Below, piece after piece: positions 1 through 9,316 of a DNA stretch of 64,000 nt (its first letter is position 1; every line of letters begins with the position of its first letter). The DNA lies in assembly GCF_024346715.1 (NCBI RefSeq), contig NZ_AP024852.1:2418001-2482000 (forward strand), given 5' to 3'. The notes below the pieces were generated by a model, which made no database searches, had not been told where the DNA came from, and worked only from the letters and a program-made list of their open reading frames with translations. This DNA is from Photobacterium swingsii (GTDB lineage Bacteria; Pseudomonadota; Gammaproteobacteria; Enterobacterales; Vibrionaceae). Made by a program: the position numbers and the translations under genes.

Positions 1-2
1 TA

Positions 3-1055
3 AATGCAGGCTCAGGTGACGATACGCTAAAAGGTGGTGAAGGGAACGATAAACTGTATGCGGGTAGCGGTAATGATGTGCTCGAAGGCGGTGAAGGGAA
101 CGATAAACTGTACGGCCAAAATGACGATGACCAACTCACGGGTGGTTTAGGCAATGACAGCTTATATGGCGGTTCAGGTAACGATACCCTCCATGGCGGT
201 GATGGATCTGATTTGCTAAAAGGTGATGGTGGCAACGACGTTATCTTCGCAGGAAATGATAATGATACTGTCAAAGGCGGCAGTGGCAATGATGTTATCT
301 ACGGTGAGCAAGGTGACGATAAACTTACTGGGGACGGTGGTAGCGATACCATTTATGGTGACATAGGTAACGATACAATCGATGGTGGTACTGGCAACGA
401 TACCTTATCGGCTGGTGAAGGCGATGACACAGTCAAAGGTGGTGATGGCGACGATAACATCGACGGTGGCATCGGCAATGACACCCTCAGTGGTGATGCT
501 GGTAACGACCTTATCTTTGGCCAAAGTGGTGATGATACCCTTGATGGCGGCGCAGGCTCTGACCAACTGTTCGCTGGTAGCGGCAACGATACCCTTATCT
601 TCGACAAAGAAGACATAGCACAAACAGACGGTGTTACCGTGCACTTTAGTGGCGGCGAAGGCTTCGATGTGCTTTCTGTTGGCAGCGATGGTGATAACCA
701 AATCATTGATATGACCCAAACTGCTTACCAAGAAATTGAAGGGGTAGTCGTAAATGCGACCGATGCCGAGCTAAAAATCGCGTTAGATAAAGTCTTAGTC
801 AATGACACCGCTGGTGATGCTAATGGGCAGTTTGTTTGCTCTGGTGCTGAGTCGCTTGACTTGCAAGGCTTTGGTTGGACACTCGATAGCAGTAACGCAA
901 GTATGGATAGCAACTTACAAGCGGCCTACGAAGCCCAAGATATTGATGTAAGTTCACTGACTGGTTACACCTTCAGTAATAGTGAAGGTAAAGAAGTCAC
1001 CATCTGGAGTGATAGCGATAGCCAAAACATCAGTTTCAACGATGCAGATATTTAA
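3..1055 (+). CDS. RTX calcium-binding repeat protein, C-terminal part (5' end outside window)
   Basis: The reading frame is open from base 3, so only the last 350 residues are visible. From about residue 3 to 200 there are 22 consecutive nine-residue RTX repeats of the GGxGxDxLx type. These fold into a calcium-bound beta-roll outside the cell. A roughly 150-residue non-repetitive tail follows, ending in Asn-Asp-Ala-Asp-Ile; an acidic residue followed by a hydrophobic end is usual for uncleaved C-terminal type I secretion signals. A HlyD/ABC exporter pair on the opposite strand 2.5 kb away is the obvious candidate transporter. The N-terminal domains, which would show whether this is an adhesin, protease, lipase or toxin, lie outside the window. 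The RTX identity is certain; the specific function is unknown. Confidence 0.93.
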   Translation, partial: NAGSGDDTLKGGEGNDKLYAGSGNDVLEGGEGNDKLYGQNDDDQLTGGLGNDSLYGGSGNDTLHGGDGSDLLKGDGGNDVIFAGNDNDTVKGGSGNDVIYGEQGDDKLTGDGGSDTIYGDIGNDTIDGGTGNDTLSAGEGDDTVKGGDGDDNIDGGIGNDTLSGDAGNDLIFGQSGDDTLDGGAGSDQLFAGSGNDTLIFDKEDIAQTDGVTVHFSGGEGFDVLSVGSDGDNQIIDMTQTAYQEIEGVVVNATDAELKIALDKVLVNDTAGDANGQFVCSGAESLDLQGFGWTLDSSNASMDSNLQAAYEAQDIDVSSLTGYTFSNSEGKEVTIWSDSDSQNISFNDADI

Positions 1056-1095
1056 TCTTACATTACCACACCATAGTGAACAGTAAGCACAGACA

Positions 1096-1126
1096 AAAAT
1101 GCCGATACAAACCGTATCGGCATTTT
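1096..1126 (+). terminator. Rho-independent terminator after the RTX gene
   Basis: A perfect 13-bp stem (AAAATGCCGATAC with its complement) and a 5-base loop sit 41 bases after the stop codon. The A and T tracts flanking the stem would let it also stop minus-strand transcripts from 1197. Confidence 0.85.
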
Positions 1127-1196
1127 GCTGCTTATAGCGTGTGGATCTACCTAATATCCGTAACTAACTGAGCAAAATATCACACAGAAAATCACA

Positions 1197-2267
1197 TTAC
1201 TGCTTCAGCTCAGTCACAGCAGAGCCAATGGTAAACTTCACCTTAGATAACTCTGCTTTAAACGCTTGCTTATCATCAATATAGCTCATCGCATCATCTA
1301 GCAAATCATCTGAAACCAGCTCAGTAAAACTCACATCTCGTGCTGTTTTTAAAATCCCCATCGCAGGTGAATACCAAAACTGACTATCGACAGCCAAGTG
1401 ATCAGCCTCTCGGCCATCACAAGACAGCGTGTATTCATAAGCAGTATTAACTTTCACCGTTTCAAATTTAATCTCTTTAACCGCAAATGCTTCACGTGAT
1501 TTTAGCGGCTGGAAGGTCTTGGTGACTGTATACGTACACTGTTGCGATAGTGCATCACCAGCAGCTTTACTGTCACTTGTTCCCTTTAACGAGTTTTTAA
1601 ATGAAAAGCCAATCGGAAATAGGCCTTCATAATCAATGAGTGTGGTAATTGAGCGGCTAAAGGCATCATCAGCAAAATCGTCATCGCTAATAGCAGCTTG
1701 ATCCAAAGCGTTCACTAACCGTGTCACAGGGAAAAGTAACGTCTCTTTTTGTTTCTCAGCTAAATGCACCACATCACTTATCTGCAAATCATAGGTTGCA
1801 GTGAATGACATGCCTTCATCGAGGGTACTTAACTTGGTAGGGAACATCATCTCAGCACCCATGCCGTCATGATGAATGTTCATCACCCAGCGAGCACCAT
1901 TATCGTGAGTATCGAAAATATAGAAATAGCGTTTCGTTTGACCCACTTCCTGACCGAATTTCACTTGGTATTGATATAAATGACGGTTCTGAACATCAAG
2001 CGGTTCATCAAATAAGTCGGCATATTGCACAGCTAGGCTCGCAGAGCGCGCTTTGCTTAAACGTTTAAACTGAGAAAGAGTCGTTTTTTCGTAAAAGCGC
2101 TTGTGCTGCCCAAATTGAATATAAGGCTGCATAACAACACTTTCGAATCGACCCGATTCAAACGTTTTAGATAAAGGGTAGTCAATATCACTTAAAAGTC
2201 GGTCTTGTATATTCGTTGTTGAACTACAACCTACTAACAATAACGCACATCCAACAACAAATCGCAT
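1197..2267 (-). CDS. Predicted outer-membrane lipoprotein of unknown function
   Basis: The 356-residue protein begins with a short signal peptide and a clear lipobox (Leu-Val-Gly-Cys, Cys14). Ser at +2 argues for sorting to the outer membrane. The rest is soluble, mixed alpha/beta in appearance, with two cysteines in the second half (in QQCTYTV and LSCDGRE) that could form a disulfide. I do not recognise a domain. It lies downstream of the coiled-coil gene with a 145-bp gap, so it may have its own promoter, and it converges on the RTX gene. Its position suggests a role alongside the type I secretion or surface locus, but that is inference from context only. Confidence 0.7.
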   Translation of the reverse strand: MRFVVGCALLLVGCSSTTNIQDRLLSDIDYPLSKTFESGRFESVVMQPYIQFGQHKRFYEKTTLSQFKRLSKARSASLAVQYADLFDEPLDVQNRHLYQYQVKFGQEVGQTKRYFYIFDTHDNGARWVMNIHHDGMGAEMMFPTKLSTLDEGMSFTATYDLQISDVVHLAEKQKETLLFPVTRLVNALDQAAISDDDFADDAFSRSITTLIDYEGLFPIGFSFKNSLKGTSDSKAAGDALSQQCTYTVTKTFQPLKSREAFAVKEIKFETVKVNTAYEYTLSCDGREADHLAVDSQFWYSPAMGILKTARDVSFTELVSDDLLDDAMSYIDDKQAFKAELSKVKFTIGSAVTELKQ

Positions 2268-2412
2268 TTCTATATACTCAACAAACGGTTACAGCCGACC
2301 AGTATACCTAAATACACGTATTGATAAATGATAATTTTATTTACAGTAAAATCATCAGCCTTTCAAATAAACGCATTACACGTTTAAGTAGCATGAGCTG
2401 TCGCAATTAAGA

Positions 2413-3297
2413 CTAATCTTTAAAGCAAATTTTCCTATTTTGGGATGTTATTTGGCTGTCATTTGAAATAACAAAAAAGTAATATTCTTGTTTCATTTCA
2501 TATTTTTGTATAAACGTACGAATATGGTTCAGTACACTTTTGGCTTCGTTATAGCGGTATAAATAATCTTTGTCACACTCATTCACCACTGTCAGATCGA
2601 CACGTAAACTATTAAACTGCGCCATTAGCTTATCGATGCGCTTTTCATTCTCTACCTCAAGCGCCGAACTTGCATACAATTTATCGAACTCGGCCTTTTT
2701 CTTTTCCCAATCATCAAGATCACCGATCTTGGAATTAACACTGGCCTCTTGCAAAGCTAAAGCCTCACGCTCTTGCGCCAAGGCTTGCTCAGACGAGCGA
2801 ATGCGCGCTTTACCTTTATTCCGTTCCTTTGATAAATTACGTTGATAATCTAACTTCACCAACCGCAATGCAGCTTCTTTGTCAGCATTATCTTCCAGTA
2901 ACTGCTCAACTTTTTCATTCAGCAAGCTCACAGTTAAATTATTATCCGCAAGTAATTCACTGGCTAAGCTAACATTGCTTTCCAGCTCAATGACATTTTG
3001 CCCCTGATTATCTAACTCAACTAACAGCTCATTAATTTGATCGCGCTGATCAACAATGATTGCTTCTTTTGCTACTAGTTGTGTCAGACTTTCTTGATAT
3101 TGATAATACTGCCAAACAACGACTATCGTAAGAACAAAAGCCACTACAGCAGAAACCGTCAGTCTTGATTTACCAAGTAACGTCGCTATATACGAGAGCA
3201 TCGCCGAACTTTTCCACTTCCCTTCCAATCGTCCTGTGTGCTGAGGAAGTATCGCTTGATGATTTGCTGACTTTGCGCGTTGTTTATTCTTTCTCAT
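2413..3297 (-). CDS. Single-pass membrane protein with long periplasmic coiled coil
   Basis: This 294-residue protein has a basic N-terminal tail of about 45 residues, one membrane helix at about residues 47-65 (TVSAVVAFVLTIVVVW), and then about 160 residues rich in Glu, Leu, Lys and Gln with heptad character. A cysteine-containing C-terminus follows. The layout is that of a protein anchored in the inner membrane with the coiled coil in the periplasm. A good ribosome binding site (AGGAAAG) precedes the ATG. It starts 22 bp after the zinc-ribbon gene and is probably the last gene of the ABC-HlyD operon. No known family is recognised. It might be a scaffold or spacer in the secretion apparatus, but no direct evidence supports this. 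Confidence 0.7.
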   Translation of the reverse strand: MRKNKQRAKSANHQAILPQHTGRLEGKWKSSAMLSYIATLLGKSRLTVSAVVAFVLTIVVVWQYYQYQESLTQLVAKEAIIVDQRDQINELLVELDNQGQNVIELESNVSLASELLADNNLTVSLLNEKVEQLLEDNADKEAALRLVKLDYQRNLSKERNKGKARIRSSEQALAQEREALALQEASVNSKIGDLDDWEKKKAEFDKLYASSALEVENEKRIDKLMAQFNSLRVDLTVVNECDKDYLYRYNEAKSVLNHIRTFIQKYEMKQEYYFFVISNDSQITSQNRKICFKD

Positions 3298-3319
3298 TGT
3301 ACTTTCCTATACTTTTACC

Positions 3320-3562
3320 CTAGGCAACAGCCATTACTTTTTCTCGACATTTAGGACAAAAATACGAACGCTTGTGTATCTGAGCTTCACAATAAGGACA
3401 GGTAATATGTTTTCGGTCTTTACTCAAGCATAAAAGCAACACACCAATTGGACCTAAAACATAGCCTAATAAGATACCTGCGACTAAATTTCCCTTGTGG
3501 TAACCAATAGCAACCGCAAGAAAAAAGAAAAACAAATAAAAGCATAACCAAAACACAATCAT
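3320..3562 (-). CDS. Small membrane protein with C-terminal zinc ribbon
   Basis: An 80-residue protein. The first half is two hydrophobic helices (about residues 1-20 and 24-45) resembling short inner-membrane hairpins. The C-terminus has CPYC and CPKC motifs spaced 12 residues apart, a classical four-cysteine zinc ribbon facing the cytoplasm. The start is secure: AGGAGG lies 7 bases before ATG. It lies 14 bp after the HlyD gene and 22 bp before the coiled-coil gene, so all three are probably co-transcribed. Zinc-ribbon membrane proteins of this size are common and mostly uncharacterised. A place between a type I adaptor and a coiled-coil protein is unusual. Confidence 0.75.
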   Translation of the reverse strand: MIVFWLCFYLFFFFLAVAIGYHKGNLVAGILLGYVLGPIGVLLLCLSKDRKHITCPYCEAQIHKRSYFCPKCREKVMAVA

Positions 3563-3576
3563 GATAAGCCTCCTGC

Positions 3577-4884
3577 TTACGACTCTCTAAAGGCGCGGTA
3601 ATAAGAACTAAACAAGGGAGCAGAAAGGTATTCCCACATTGTTTGGCTCTCTAATAAAATAAAGACCTCGGTAGGCATACCAGGGTATAACTCAACGTCC
3701 CCCAGCCTTTCTACATCGCTTTTGCTTAATTTAACTTTGACGAGGTACCCCGTTTGTTGGGACTCTTTTTTAGGCATTAATCGGTCAGCGGCTACATATA
3801 TCACCTCACCTTGGACGGGAGGCGTCCGACGCACATTAAAAGCACTCAATCGCACTTTTGCAGCTAACCCTTGGTGAACAACATCAATGTCTTCTGGCTT
3901 AACCAAAGCTTCCACGATTAACTCGTCACTATTGGGGACTATTTCCATCATCACATCACCCGCATTAACGACACCGCCCACACTGTGCACATTCATGCCT
4001 ACAACCGTACCGCTGTGTTCACTTCGGATCGTCACGCGGGAGCGAATATCGGTTGCTGCGGTTAACGCTTGTTTCACATCCCTTAATTCTTTGTCTGTAA
4101 GCTCAAGTTGTGCCGTCAATCCCTGCTGAATTTCAATAGTTTCCGTGTCATAGTCTTGCTCTAGCGACACCAACTGGCGTGCCAAGACTTCTTTTTCAGA
4201 GTCCAGCTCCGCAATTTGTGCTTCAATGCTGGCTTGGTGGCGTTGTAACTCAAGCATTCTAGTTTTAGCTACAAACCCTTTTTTAAGTAGCCCCGCCGTC
4301 ATTTCAATTTCTTGTTTCACTAGTTCTAGCTGTCGACGAATTGCTCGAAGCTGGAATTTAGCCCCTCGTAATTGTTCGTCTAACAGCAGTTTACGTTGTT
4401 CAAATTGACCTGAGCGTAAATCATCCCGCAAGGAGGCCTGCTGAAACTGCATTTGATGAGTGTTGATAATATTACTTAATTCAACTTCATCGAGTTCTGA
4501 CAAAATTGGCAAACGCTTAACACTCCAATCAACCGCTTTACTCTTATTTAGCTCGGCATCTAAACGATCGTGCTGAGACTGCAAGGAAACCGCACGCAAT
4601 ATTAAACGCCTAAAATCCGATTCTGCCTTACTGTTTGCCAGTTCTAGCAGTATGTCACCCGCTTCGACTTGCTGCCCTTCGGAAACATAAATCGCCTTTA
4701 CCCAGCCCCCCTGCAAGTGCTGAACTTTCTTACGCTGCGATTCCACAACCAGAGTGCCTGATGCGATAGAGGCTGCATTAAGTTTGGCTGTAACAGCCCA
4801 CGAAATGAATATACCGACAGTGAGTAATACGAAAACACAGCCAAAGATAATTAATCGCTTAGTGTCAAAAGTTGAACTATCCAC
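3577..4884 (-). CDS. HlyD-family membrane fusion protein of a type I secretion system
   Basis: This periplasmic adaptor links the inner-membrane ABC exporter to an outer-membrane TolC-like channel. The protein has one N-terminal membrane helix (LIIFGCVFVLLTVG), a lipoyl-like strand (KVQHLQGGWVKAIYVSEGQ), a long alpha-helical hairpin with coiled-coil character over the middle 200 residues, and a C-terminal beta-barrel (PGMPTEVFILLESQT), as in PrtE/HlyD proteins. I chose a GTG start at 4884, with AGGGGGTG just upstream and an 8-base overlap with the end of the ABC gene. An ATG at 4926 would give 449 residues and a 50-base overlap but has a poor ribosome binding site. No TolC gene is nearby, so a TolC encoded elsewhere is presumably used. 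Confidence 0.9.
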   Translation of the reverse strand: MDSSTFDTKRLIIFGCVFVLLTVGIFISWAVTAKLNAASIASGTLVVESQRKKVQHLQGGWVKAIYVSEGQQVEAGDILLELANSKAESDFRRLILRAVSLQSQHDRLDAELNKSKAVDWSVKRLPILSELDEVELSNIINTHQMQFQQASLRDDLRSGQFEQRKLLLDEQLRGAKFQLRAIRRQLELVKQEIEMTAGLLKKGFVAKTRMLELQRHQASIEAQIAELDSEKEVLARQLVSLEQDYDTETIEIQQGLTAQLELTDKELRDVKQALTAATDIRSRVTIRSEHSGTVVGMNVHSVGGVVNAGDVMMEIVPNSDELIVEALVKPEDIDVVHQGLAAKVRLSAFNVRRTPPVQGEVIYVAADRLMPKKESQQTGYLVKVKLSKSDVERLGDVELYPGMPTEVFILLESQTMWEYLSAPLFSSYYRAFRES

Positions 4885-6610
4885 GTGCACCCCCTGCTTG
4901 TGCTGCTGATGAAGAGCGACTCGCATTCGCCGTTACTGTTTCGGCACCATCAACTTCAGACATAGCCCCCAAGAATTTATCGCAAGTACCGGCTTTTTCG
5001 ATCTTTCCATCTTTAAGTACAATCACCCAATCCATCTGCCGTAAGAAACCAGGACGGTGACTTATCATCACCACTGTAATACTGTTTTCTTTACAATATT
5101 GCAGCACAATCGCCAGTGCGACTTCGCCTTCAGGATCCAAATTTGAATTCGGCTCATCCAGCACCAGAACACTTGGGTTAGAGAAAATAGCACGCGCTAA
5201 TCCAATCCGTTGCTTTTGCCCCCCAGAAAGCTGCATGCCTCCTTCACCTAAATAGGTGTCATACCCTTTAGGCAAAGAAATGATCAGCTCATGTACACAC
5301 GCTAATCTTGCCGCATGAATAATGTCTTCTGCTGGGGCTTCACTAAATCGACAAATATTCTCAGCAACCGTCCCTGCTAATAGACCTACTTCTTGAGGCA
5401 GGTAACCGATATGGCGGCCAAACTGCTCTTCAGGCCAAAGCTCCAATGCAGCCCCATCAATCTTTATTGACCCCATCGACGGCTTATGAATACCCATAAT
5501 CAATGCTGCTAAAGTCGATTTTCCTGAACCGCTATTCCCCATAATTGCCAGAGCATTTCCAGCCCCTAACTTAAAGCTAATATTTTGCAAAACAGGTTCT
5601 TTCTGACCATCAAATTTCAATCCAACATGTTTTAAGAGCAGCTCACCTTTAGGTTCTGGTAAGGCTGTTTTTGCTAACTCTGACTTGCTGCATTCTAGGT
5701 TTTTTAAACGTTGGTAAGATTGATAGGCGCTATACCAGCCTTTCCAGCCACTTACCGCTTGTTCAAATGGCGCTAATACTCGAGCCATAAGAATAGAACT
5801 CGCAATAATCGCACCGGTACCGATTTGCTGATCTAAGGCAAGCATCACGCCCACAGTCAGTATCACCACTTGCAGCAATGTTCGAAAATAACGGCTGATT
5901 GCAAGTAATTGCCCTGTTCGAGAGTTCAGTTTCCATTGCAAGTTAAGTTGTTCACTATTACGTTGGTTCCAAATATTCCCCACGTTATCAGCCATGCCCA
6001 TCGCGCGTAAGGTCGGTGCATTCCGCAAGTAATCATTCAACTCCATACTGGTTTTAGCGGCTAACTCTTGCGAATGCCCACTTGGCTTTCGTGCTGCATA
6101 CATCATTAATACAGACAATACGGCAAAAATTACGCTGCCAATAAGAGCAACCGCACCGATATAAGGGTGAAGTAAAAAGAGGATAAGTAAAAAGACAGGC
6201 ACCCACGGAATATCAAAAATGGCGGATGTTGAAGGCGTAACAAGGAAATTACGTAGTTCTGCAAGATCTTGTAAGCCACGTTTTTGAATACGATTTTGCT
6301 GAGAAGATTGACGGATACTATCGGCGAGTAACGAAGGGCTCAGCGATACATCTAACTTTAAGCCCGACTTTTGCAATAACTGTGTACGGACATGCTCGAT
6401 GACTGCTTGTGCAGAAAGTAATAGAACAGCAATAACCAGCAAAGCAAAAAGGGTGTCTAAGCTAGCACTACTGAGTACACGATCAAAAAGTTGTAAGCTG
6501 TAAATAGGCAGAGTAAGGACTAAAAAGTTAATCGCCAGACTGAATAGCCCGACAAAAGCCAAGTCTTTCTTACAATCTGCAAATGCCTTGTTGAGATGAG
6601 TGAGCAGCAA
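4877..6610 (-). CDS. Type I secretion ABC transporter (PrtD-like permease/ATPase)
   Basis: The 577-residue fused permease-ATPase is of the RTX-protein exporter class. An ABC type 1 membrane domain fills about residues 15-300. The nucleotide-binding domain has Walker A GNSGSGKS (about 357-364), signature LSGGQ (about 459), Walker B VLVLDEP and the H-loop ISHRP (about 510). No C39 peptidase domain or C39-like domain precedes the membrane part, which fits the PrtD branch that exports proteins with an uncleaved C-terminal RTX signal. Translation appears to start at TTG at 6610, just behind GGAGAAGGAAC. Its stop overlaps the HlyD start, so the two are coupled. The nearest plausible cargo is the RTX protein at the left end of the window. 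Confidence 0.92.
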   Translation of the reverse strand: MLLTHLNKAFADCKKDLAFVGLFSLAINFLVLTLPIYSLQLFDRVLSSASLDTLFALLVIAVLLLSAQAVIEHVRTQLLQKSGLKLDVSLSPSLLADSIRQSSQQNRIQKRGLQDLAELRNFLVTPSTSAIFDIPWVPVFLLILFLLHPYIGAVALIGSVIFAVLSVLMMYAARKPSGHSQELAAKTSMELNDYLRNAPTLRAMGMADNVGNIWNQRNSEQLNLQWKLNSRTGQLLAISRYFRTLLQVVILTVGVMLALDQQIGTGAIIASSILMARVLAPFEQAVSGWKGWYSAYQSYQRLKNLECSKSELAKTALPEPKGELLLKHVGLKFDGQKEPVLQNISFKLGAGNALAIMGNSGSGKSTLAALIMGIHKPSMGSIKIDGAALELWPEEQFGRHIGYLPQEVGLLAGTVAENICRFSEAPAEDIIHAARLACVHELIISLPKGYDTYLGEGGMQLSGGQKQRIGLARAIFSNPSVLVLDEPNSNLDPEGEVALAIVLQYCKENSITVVMISHRPGFLRQMDWVIVLKDGKIEKAGTCDKFLGAMSEVDGAETVTANASRSSSAAQAGGARG

Positions 6611-6694
6611 GTTCCTTCTCCATACTCCACTAGTATTATATGAAGTATAGACATCAATGTTGATATGTTAGCTTTTTTAGACTAGCAAATATCA

Positions 6695-7357
6695 CTAAAT
6701 TAATTGAAATCGCTCACTAATTTCATATCCAGCGGCTTGTTCTCTATGGCTTTCTTTTATTATCCAATTTAGCGGGTGGCGTACCCAAGGCTGTGGATCA
6801 TCTTCAGGAAAAGCAGAAGAACAACGCAACCCAACAACCTCCCACCCCAGTGATGCACAGGTATCGATACACCGTTGCGCGTGCCAAGCTTGCGCCACCA
6901 CCAAAACTTTACGCTTATTCGTTAACGTTAACGCAGCTTGTGCCACATCAGCCGTTGTCTGGTAAGCCGTCGCTTGAATACTAAAAAGTGATGCGCTATT
7001 CGTTGCCGCGGAATGAATCGCAATTTCTTGCTGCATTAATAACGGCATAGTGGGATGTGCTATCACACTATCTTGCGCGACTTTGGCTAATTCTTTATTG
7101 ACCGCAGGCGCATCACCAAATGAGAAAGCGAGTACAACTTCTGCGTCCGCCACTTCACCATAAGGTTCTAGAAATAGTTGTGTTTGAGAAAGATATGTTT
7201 TGACCATCATTGCCGAAGTGCGAGGCAATACGTAACGGCGAGAAGCATAGCTGATAGGAGTATTAACCGCAGCCAAGCGTAACGCTAAAGCATCACAGCC
7301 AATCTGTAATTGATGTGGAATATCAGAAAGAAACTCAACAATATGCGGTGCAGTCAC
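6695..7357 (-). CDS. YdcF/DUF218-like protein
   Basis: This 220-residue soluble protein has no signal peptide. The second half resembles DUF218/YdcF proteins: a T-x-D-V-A-Q-A-A helix, then KVLVVAQAWHAQRCIDTC, where the family carries a conserved His after a buried strand, and an acidic PEDDPQPW segment followed by WIIKE. Known relatives (ElyC, SanA, YdcF) are linked to envelope integrity or bind nucleotide-like ligands; biochemistry is sparse. GTG is the apparent start with AAGG about 8 bases upstream. It is first in the apparent type I secretion operon, 84 bp before the ABC gene, and would share the 290-bp divergent promoter region with the DUF3131 gene. The family call is moderate because the N-terminal half is atypical. 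Confidence 0.6.
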   Translation of the reverse strand: MTAPHIVEFLSDIPHQLQIGCDALALRLAAVNTPISYASRRYVLPRTSAMMVKTYLSQTQLFLEPYGEVADAEVVLAFSFGDAPAVNKELAKVAQDSVIAHPTMPLLMQQEIAIHSAATNSASLFSIQATAYQTTADVAQAALTLTNKRKVLVVAQAWHAQRCIDTCASLGWEVVGLRCSSAFPEDDPQPWVRHPLNWIIKESHREQAAGYEISERFQLI

Positions 7358-7647
7358 AGGGTAACCTTATTTAAATTAAGTCACATCCCTGAAATGCTAA
7401 ATACGATCCTTTGCGCAGATTGTAACGAATAGCATGATAATTATACAAGCATCTCATGCTGACCTTTTACCCAATATTGCCTTTTATCGCTTTATTCTCA
7501 TAGATAAGAAAACCAGTAGGAAACGCCGTTTATTAAGCTCATCATATTTCATATCACAGCATCTTGTATCAAACTTGATTTAGCTTTTATTTAACATATA
7601 GTTAGTTAATTCATGGATGAATACGTTTGATGTAGGTTTGCCTAAAA

Positions 7648-9204
7648 ATGAAATGGTTCCCGTACAGCCTTCGAGATATCACTACAGCCTTGGTGCTGGG
7701 GTTTGTACTGGGCACACCATCTGGCTTTGCCAATACTTATTCCACTGACACCACGGCTAAGGTTGCAACAACTCATTCCGTGGAAACCCCCACTACGACT
7801 AACACGGAAGCACCCAGCTTCTTTGGGGGACGCGCTGTGACTCAGGCGGTTGATAATAGTAAAGCCAGTGTTATCGAGTTTCAGCGCCGAAGCATCTCAC
7901 CGGCAATTATTACAACCACACAAACAGATATATCCGCAGCAGAATCAGACGCTGACACTTTAGAGCTTAACCATACCACCAGCGTTGAACATTCAGAGAA
8001 GCAATCGGTTCACCGAATGCACTTATCTTCTGAAGCCACTAAGCTCAGCCGTGAAGACCAACTGCTAATAAAAAAAGCACGCTATTATATTGACCGAAAT
8101 TGGAATAACACCACAGGTCTAATCGATTCGGTACAAGGCTATTCACACGCAACAATGTGGGACGTTGGTAGTAGTATTGGCGCAATTTTGGCGTTGGAAC
8201 ATCTAGGGGAATACACGAGCCTACAAGCAAACGTCATGCTTGAGAAAACACTAACAACCTTAGCTGATTTACCCCTGTATAAGGACATACTGCCTAATCG
8301 ACAATACAATACCAAGACAGGCAAACCATCAGGCCCGCTCAGCCAAACACAGTCAAATGGAGATGGGTGGTCAGCCTTAGACATTGGTCGGTTACTTATT
8401 TGGCTTAATATTGTGGCAAGTTATAAGCCTGAATTCGTTGATCAAATCGAGGCCATTACGACGCAATGGGATATTGCCCGTTCAGTGAATAACGGTACTT
8501 TATTTGGCGAACATAAATCTAAAAAATTAACATCCTATCGCCAAGAAGGTCGATTGGGCTATTTACAATATGCCGCTCAAGGGTTTGCGATGGAGAAACT
8601 GGATGTCTCGGAAGCTCTTGGTCCCAAATTTAGTAAGCATGTCATAGTAGATAAAGAAGAAGTGTACATAGATATTCGTAACTTGCCCTACTTTACCACT
8701 GATCCCTACGTACTTCAGGCGATAGAGTTGGGATATCACGATCTATGGTGGAACCAGTTAGATACCCTTTATAGCCTGCATAAGAACCGCTATGACCAAT
8801 CCCAGAAACTCATCATCTTTGCAGAAGATGCACTAAGCCAACGCCCATGGTTTGCGTACAACAATATCTATTTTTATGGGAAAAGCTGGCTTTCCACTTC
8901 ACCAGGAGGTAAACCGATTGAAAATGGACAAACCTTCAGTAACAAAGTCGCCTTTGGGTTAAGTGTTATCTACAAAGATAGCTATAGCCGTTTGTTGTAC
9001 AACACCGTGGTCAATAACAGCTTAAATAACCGCTCTGTACCAACTGGTTTATACAAAGCTGGCTCGCCAAACACGGCTTATAACATCAATACCAACTCTC
9101 TTATCTTGATAGCCTTATGGTATAAACAACGGGGCTACAAGCCTATCTTTGATTATATGCCGCCTAGCGCTAGCGATAAGTCTAGTGACCTAAGTCATCG
9201 TTGA
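7648..9204 (+). CDS. Exported DUF3131-domain protein
   Basis: The 518-residue protein has an N-terminal hydrophobic segment ending near SGFANT (residues 10-30), a Thr/Ser-rich linker to about residue 130, then a DUF3131 domain. Recognisable blocks are TGLIDS, ATMWDVGSSIGAILALEHLG, LPLYKDILPNRQYNT and GWSALDIGRLLIWL. DUF3131 is an alpha-helical domain related in fold to alpha/alpha-toroid glycan enzymes (glucoamylase-like); its activity has not, to my knowledge, been established. It is followed 112 bp later by a family 16 glycosidase in the same direction, which supports a role in handling an exported polysaccharide. The divergent gene starts the type I secretion operon. Confidence 0.8.
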   Translation: MKWFPYSLRDITTALVLGFVLGTPSGFANTYSTDTTAKVATTHSVETPTTTNTEAPSFFGGRAVTQAVDNSKASVIEFQRRSISPAIITTTQTDISAAESDADTLELNHTTSVEHSEKQSVHRMHLSSEATKLSREDQLLIKKARYYIDRNWNNTTGLIDSVQGYSHATMWDVGSSIGAILALEHLGEYTSLQANVMLEKTLTTLADLPLYKDILPNRQYNTKTGKPSGPLSQTQSNGDGWSALDIGRLLIWLNIVASYKPEFVDQIEAITTQWDIARSVNNGTLFGEHKSKKLTSYRQEGRLGYLQYAAQGFAMEKLDVSEALGPKFSKHVIVDKEEVYIDIRNLPYFTTDPYVLQAIELGYHDLWWNQLDTLYSLHKNRYDQSQKLIIFAEDALSQRPWFAYNNIYFYGKSWLSTSPGGKPIENGQTFSNKVAFGLSVIYKDSYSRLLYNTVVNNSLNNRSVPTGLYKAGSPNTAYNINTNSLILIALWYKQRGYKPIFDYMPPSASDKSSDLSHR

Positions 9205-9316
9205 ATGTATTGCGTATCAAAAATGCGTTTTGTCTTAATACTGATACATAACCCAGCCTATTGTTTTATATATCGTAGCTACACTGATTGTACGCCTTTT
9301 ACAAATAGATACCGTT

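Noticed and set aside
353-731. Minus-strand frames of 108-117 codons within the RTX gene
   Set aside because: They mirror the codon repetition of the RTX tract (Ser/Pro/Leu-rich on one frame, Ile/Thr/Ala-rich on the other), have no ribosome binding site and lie wholly inside a certain gene.
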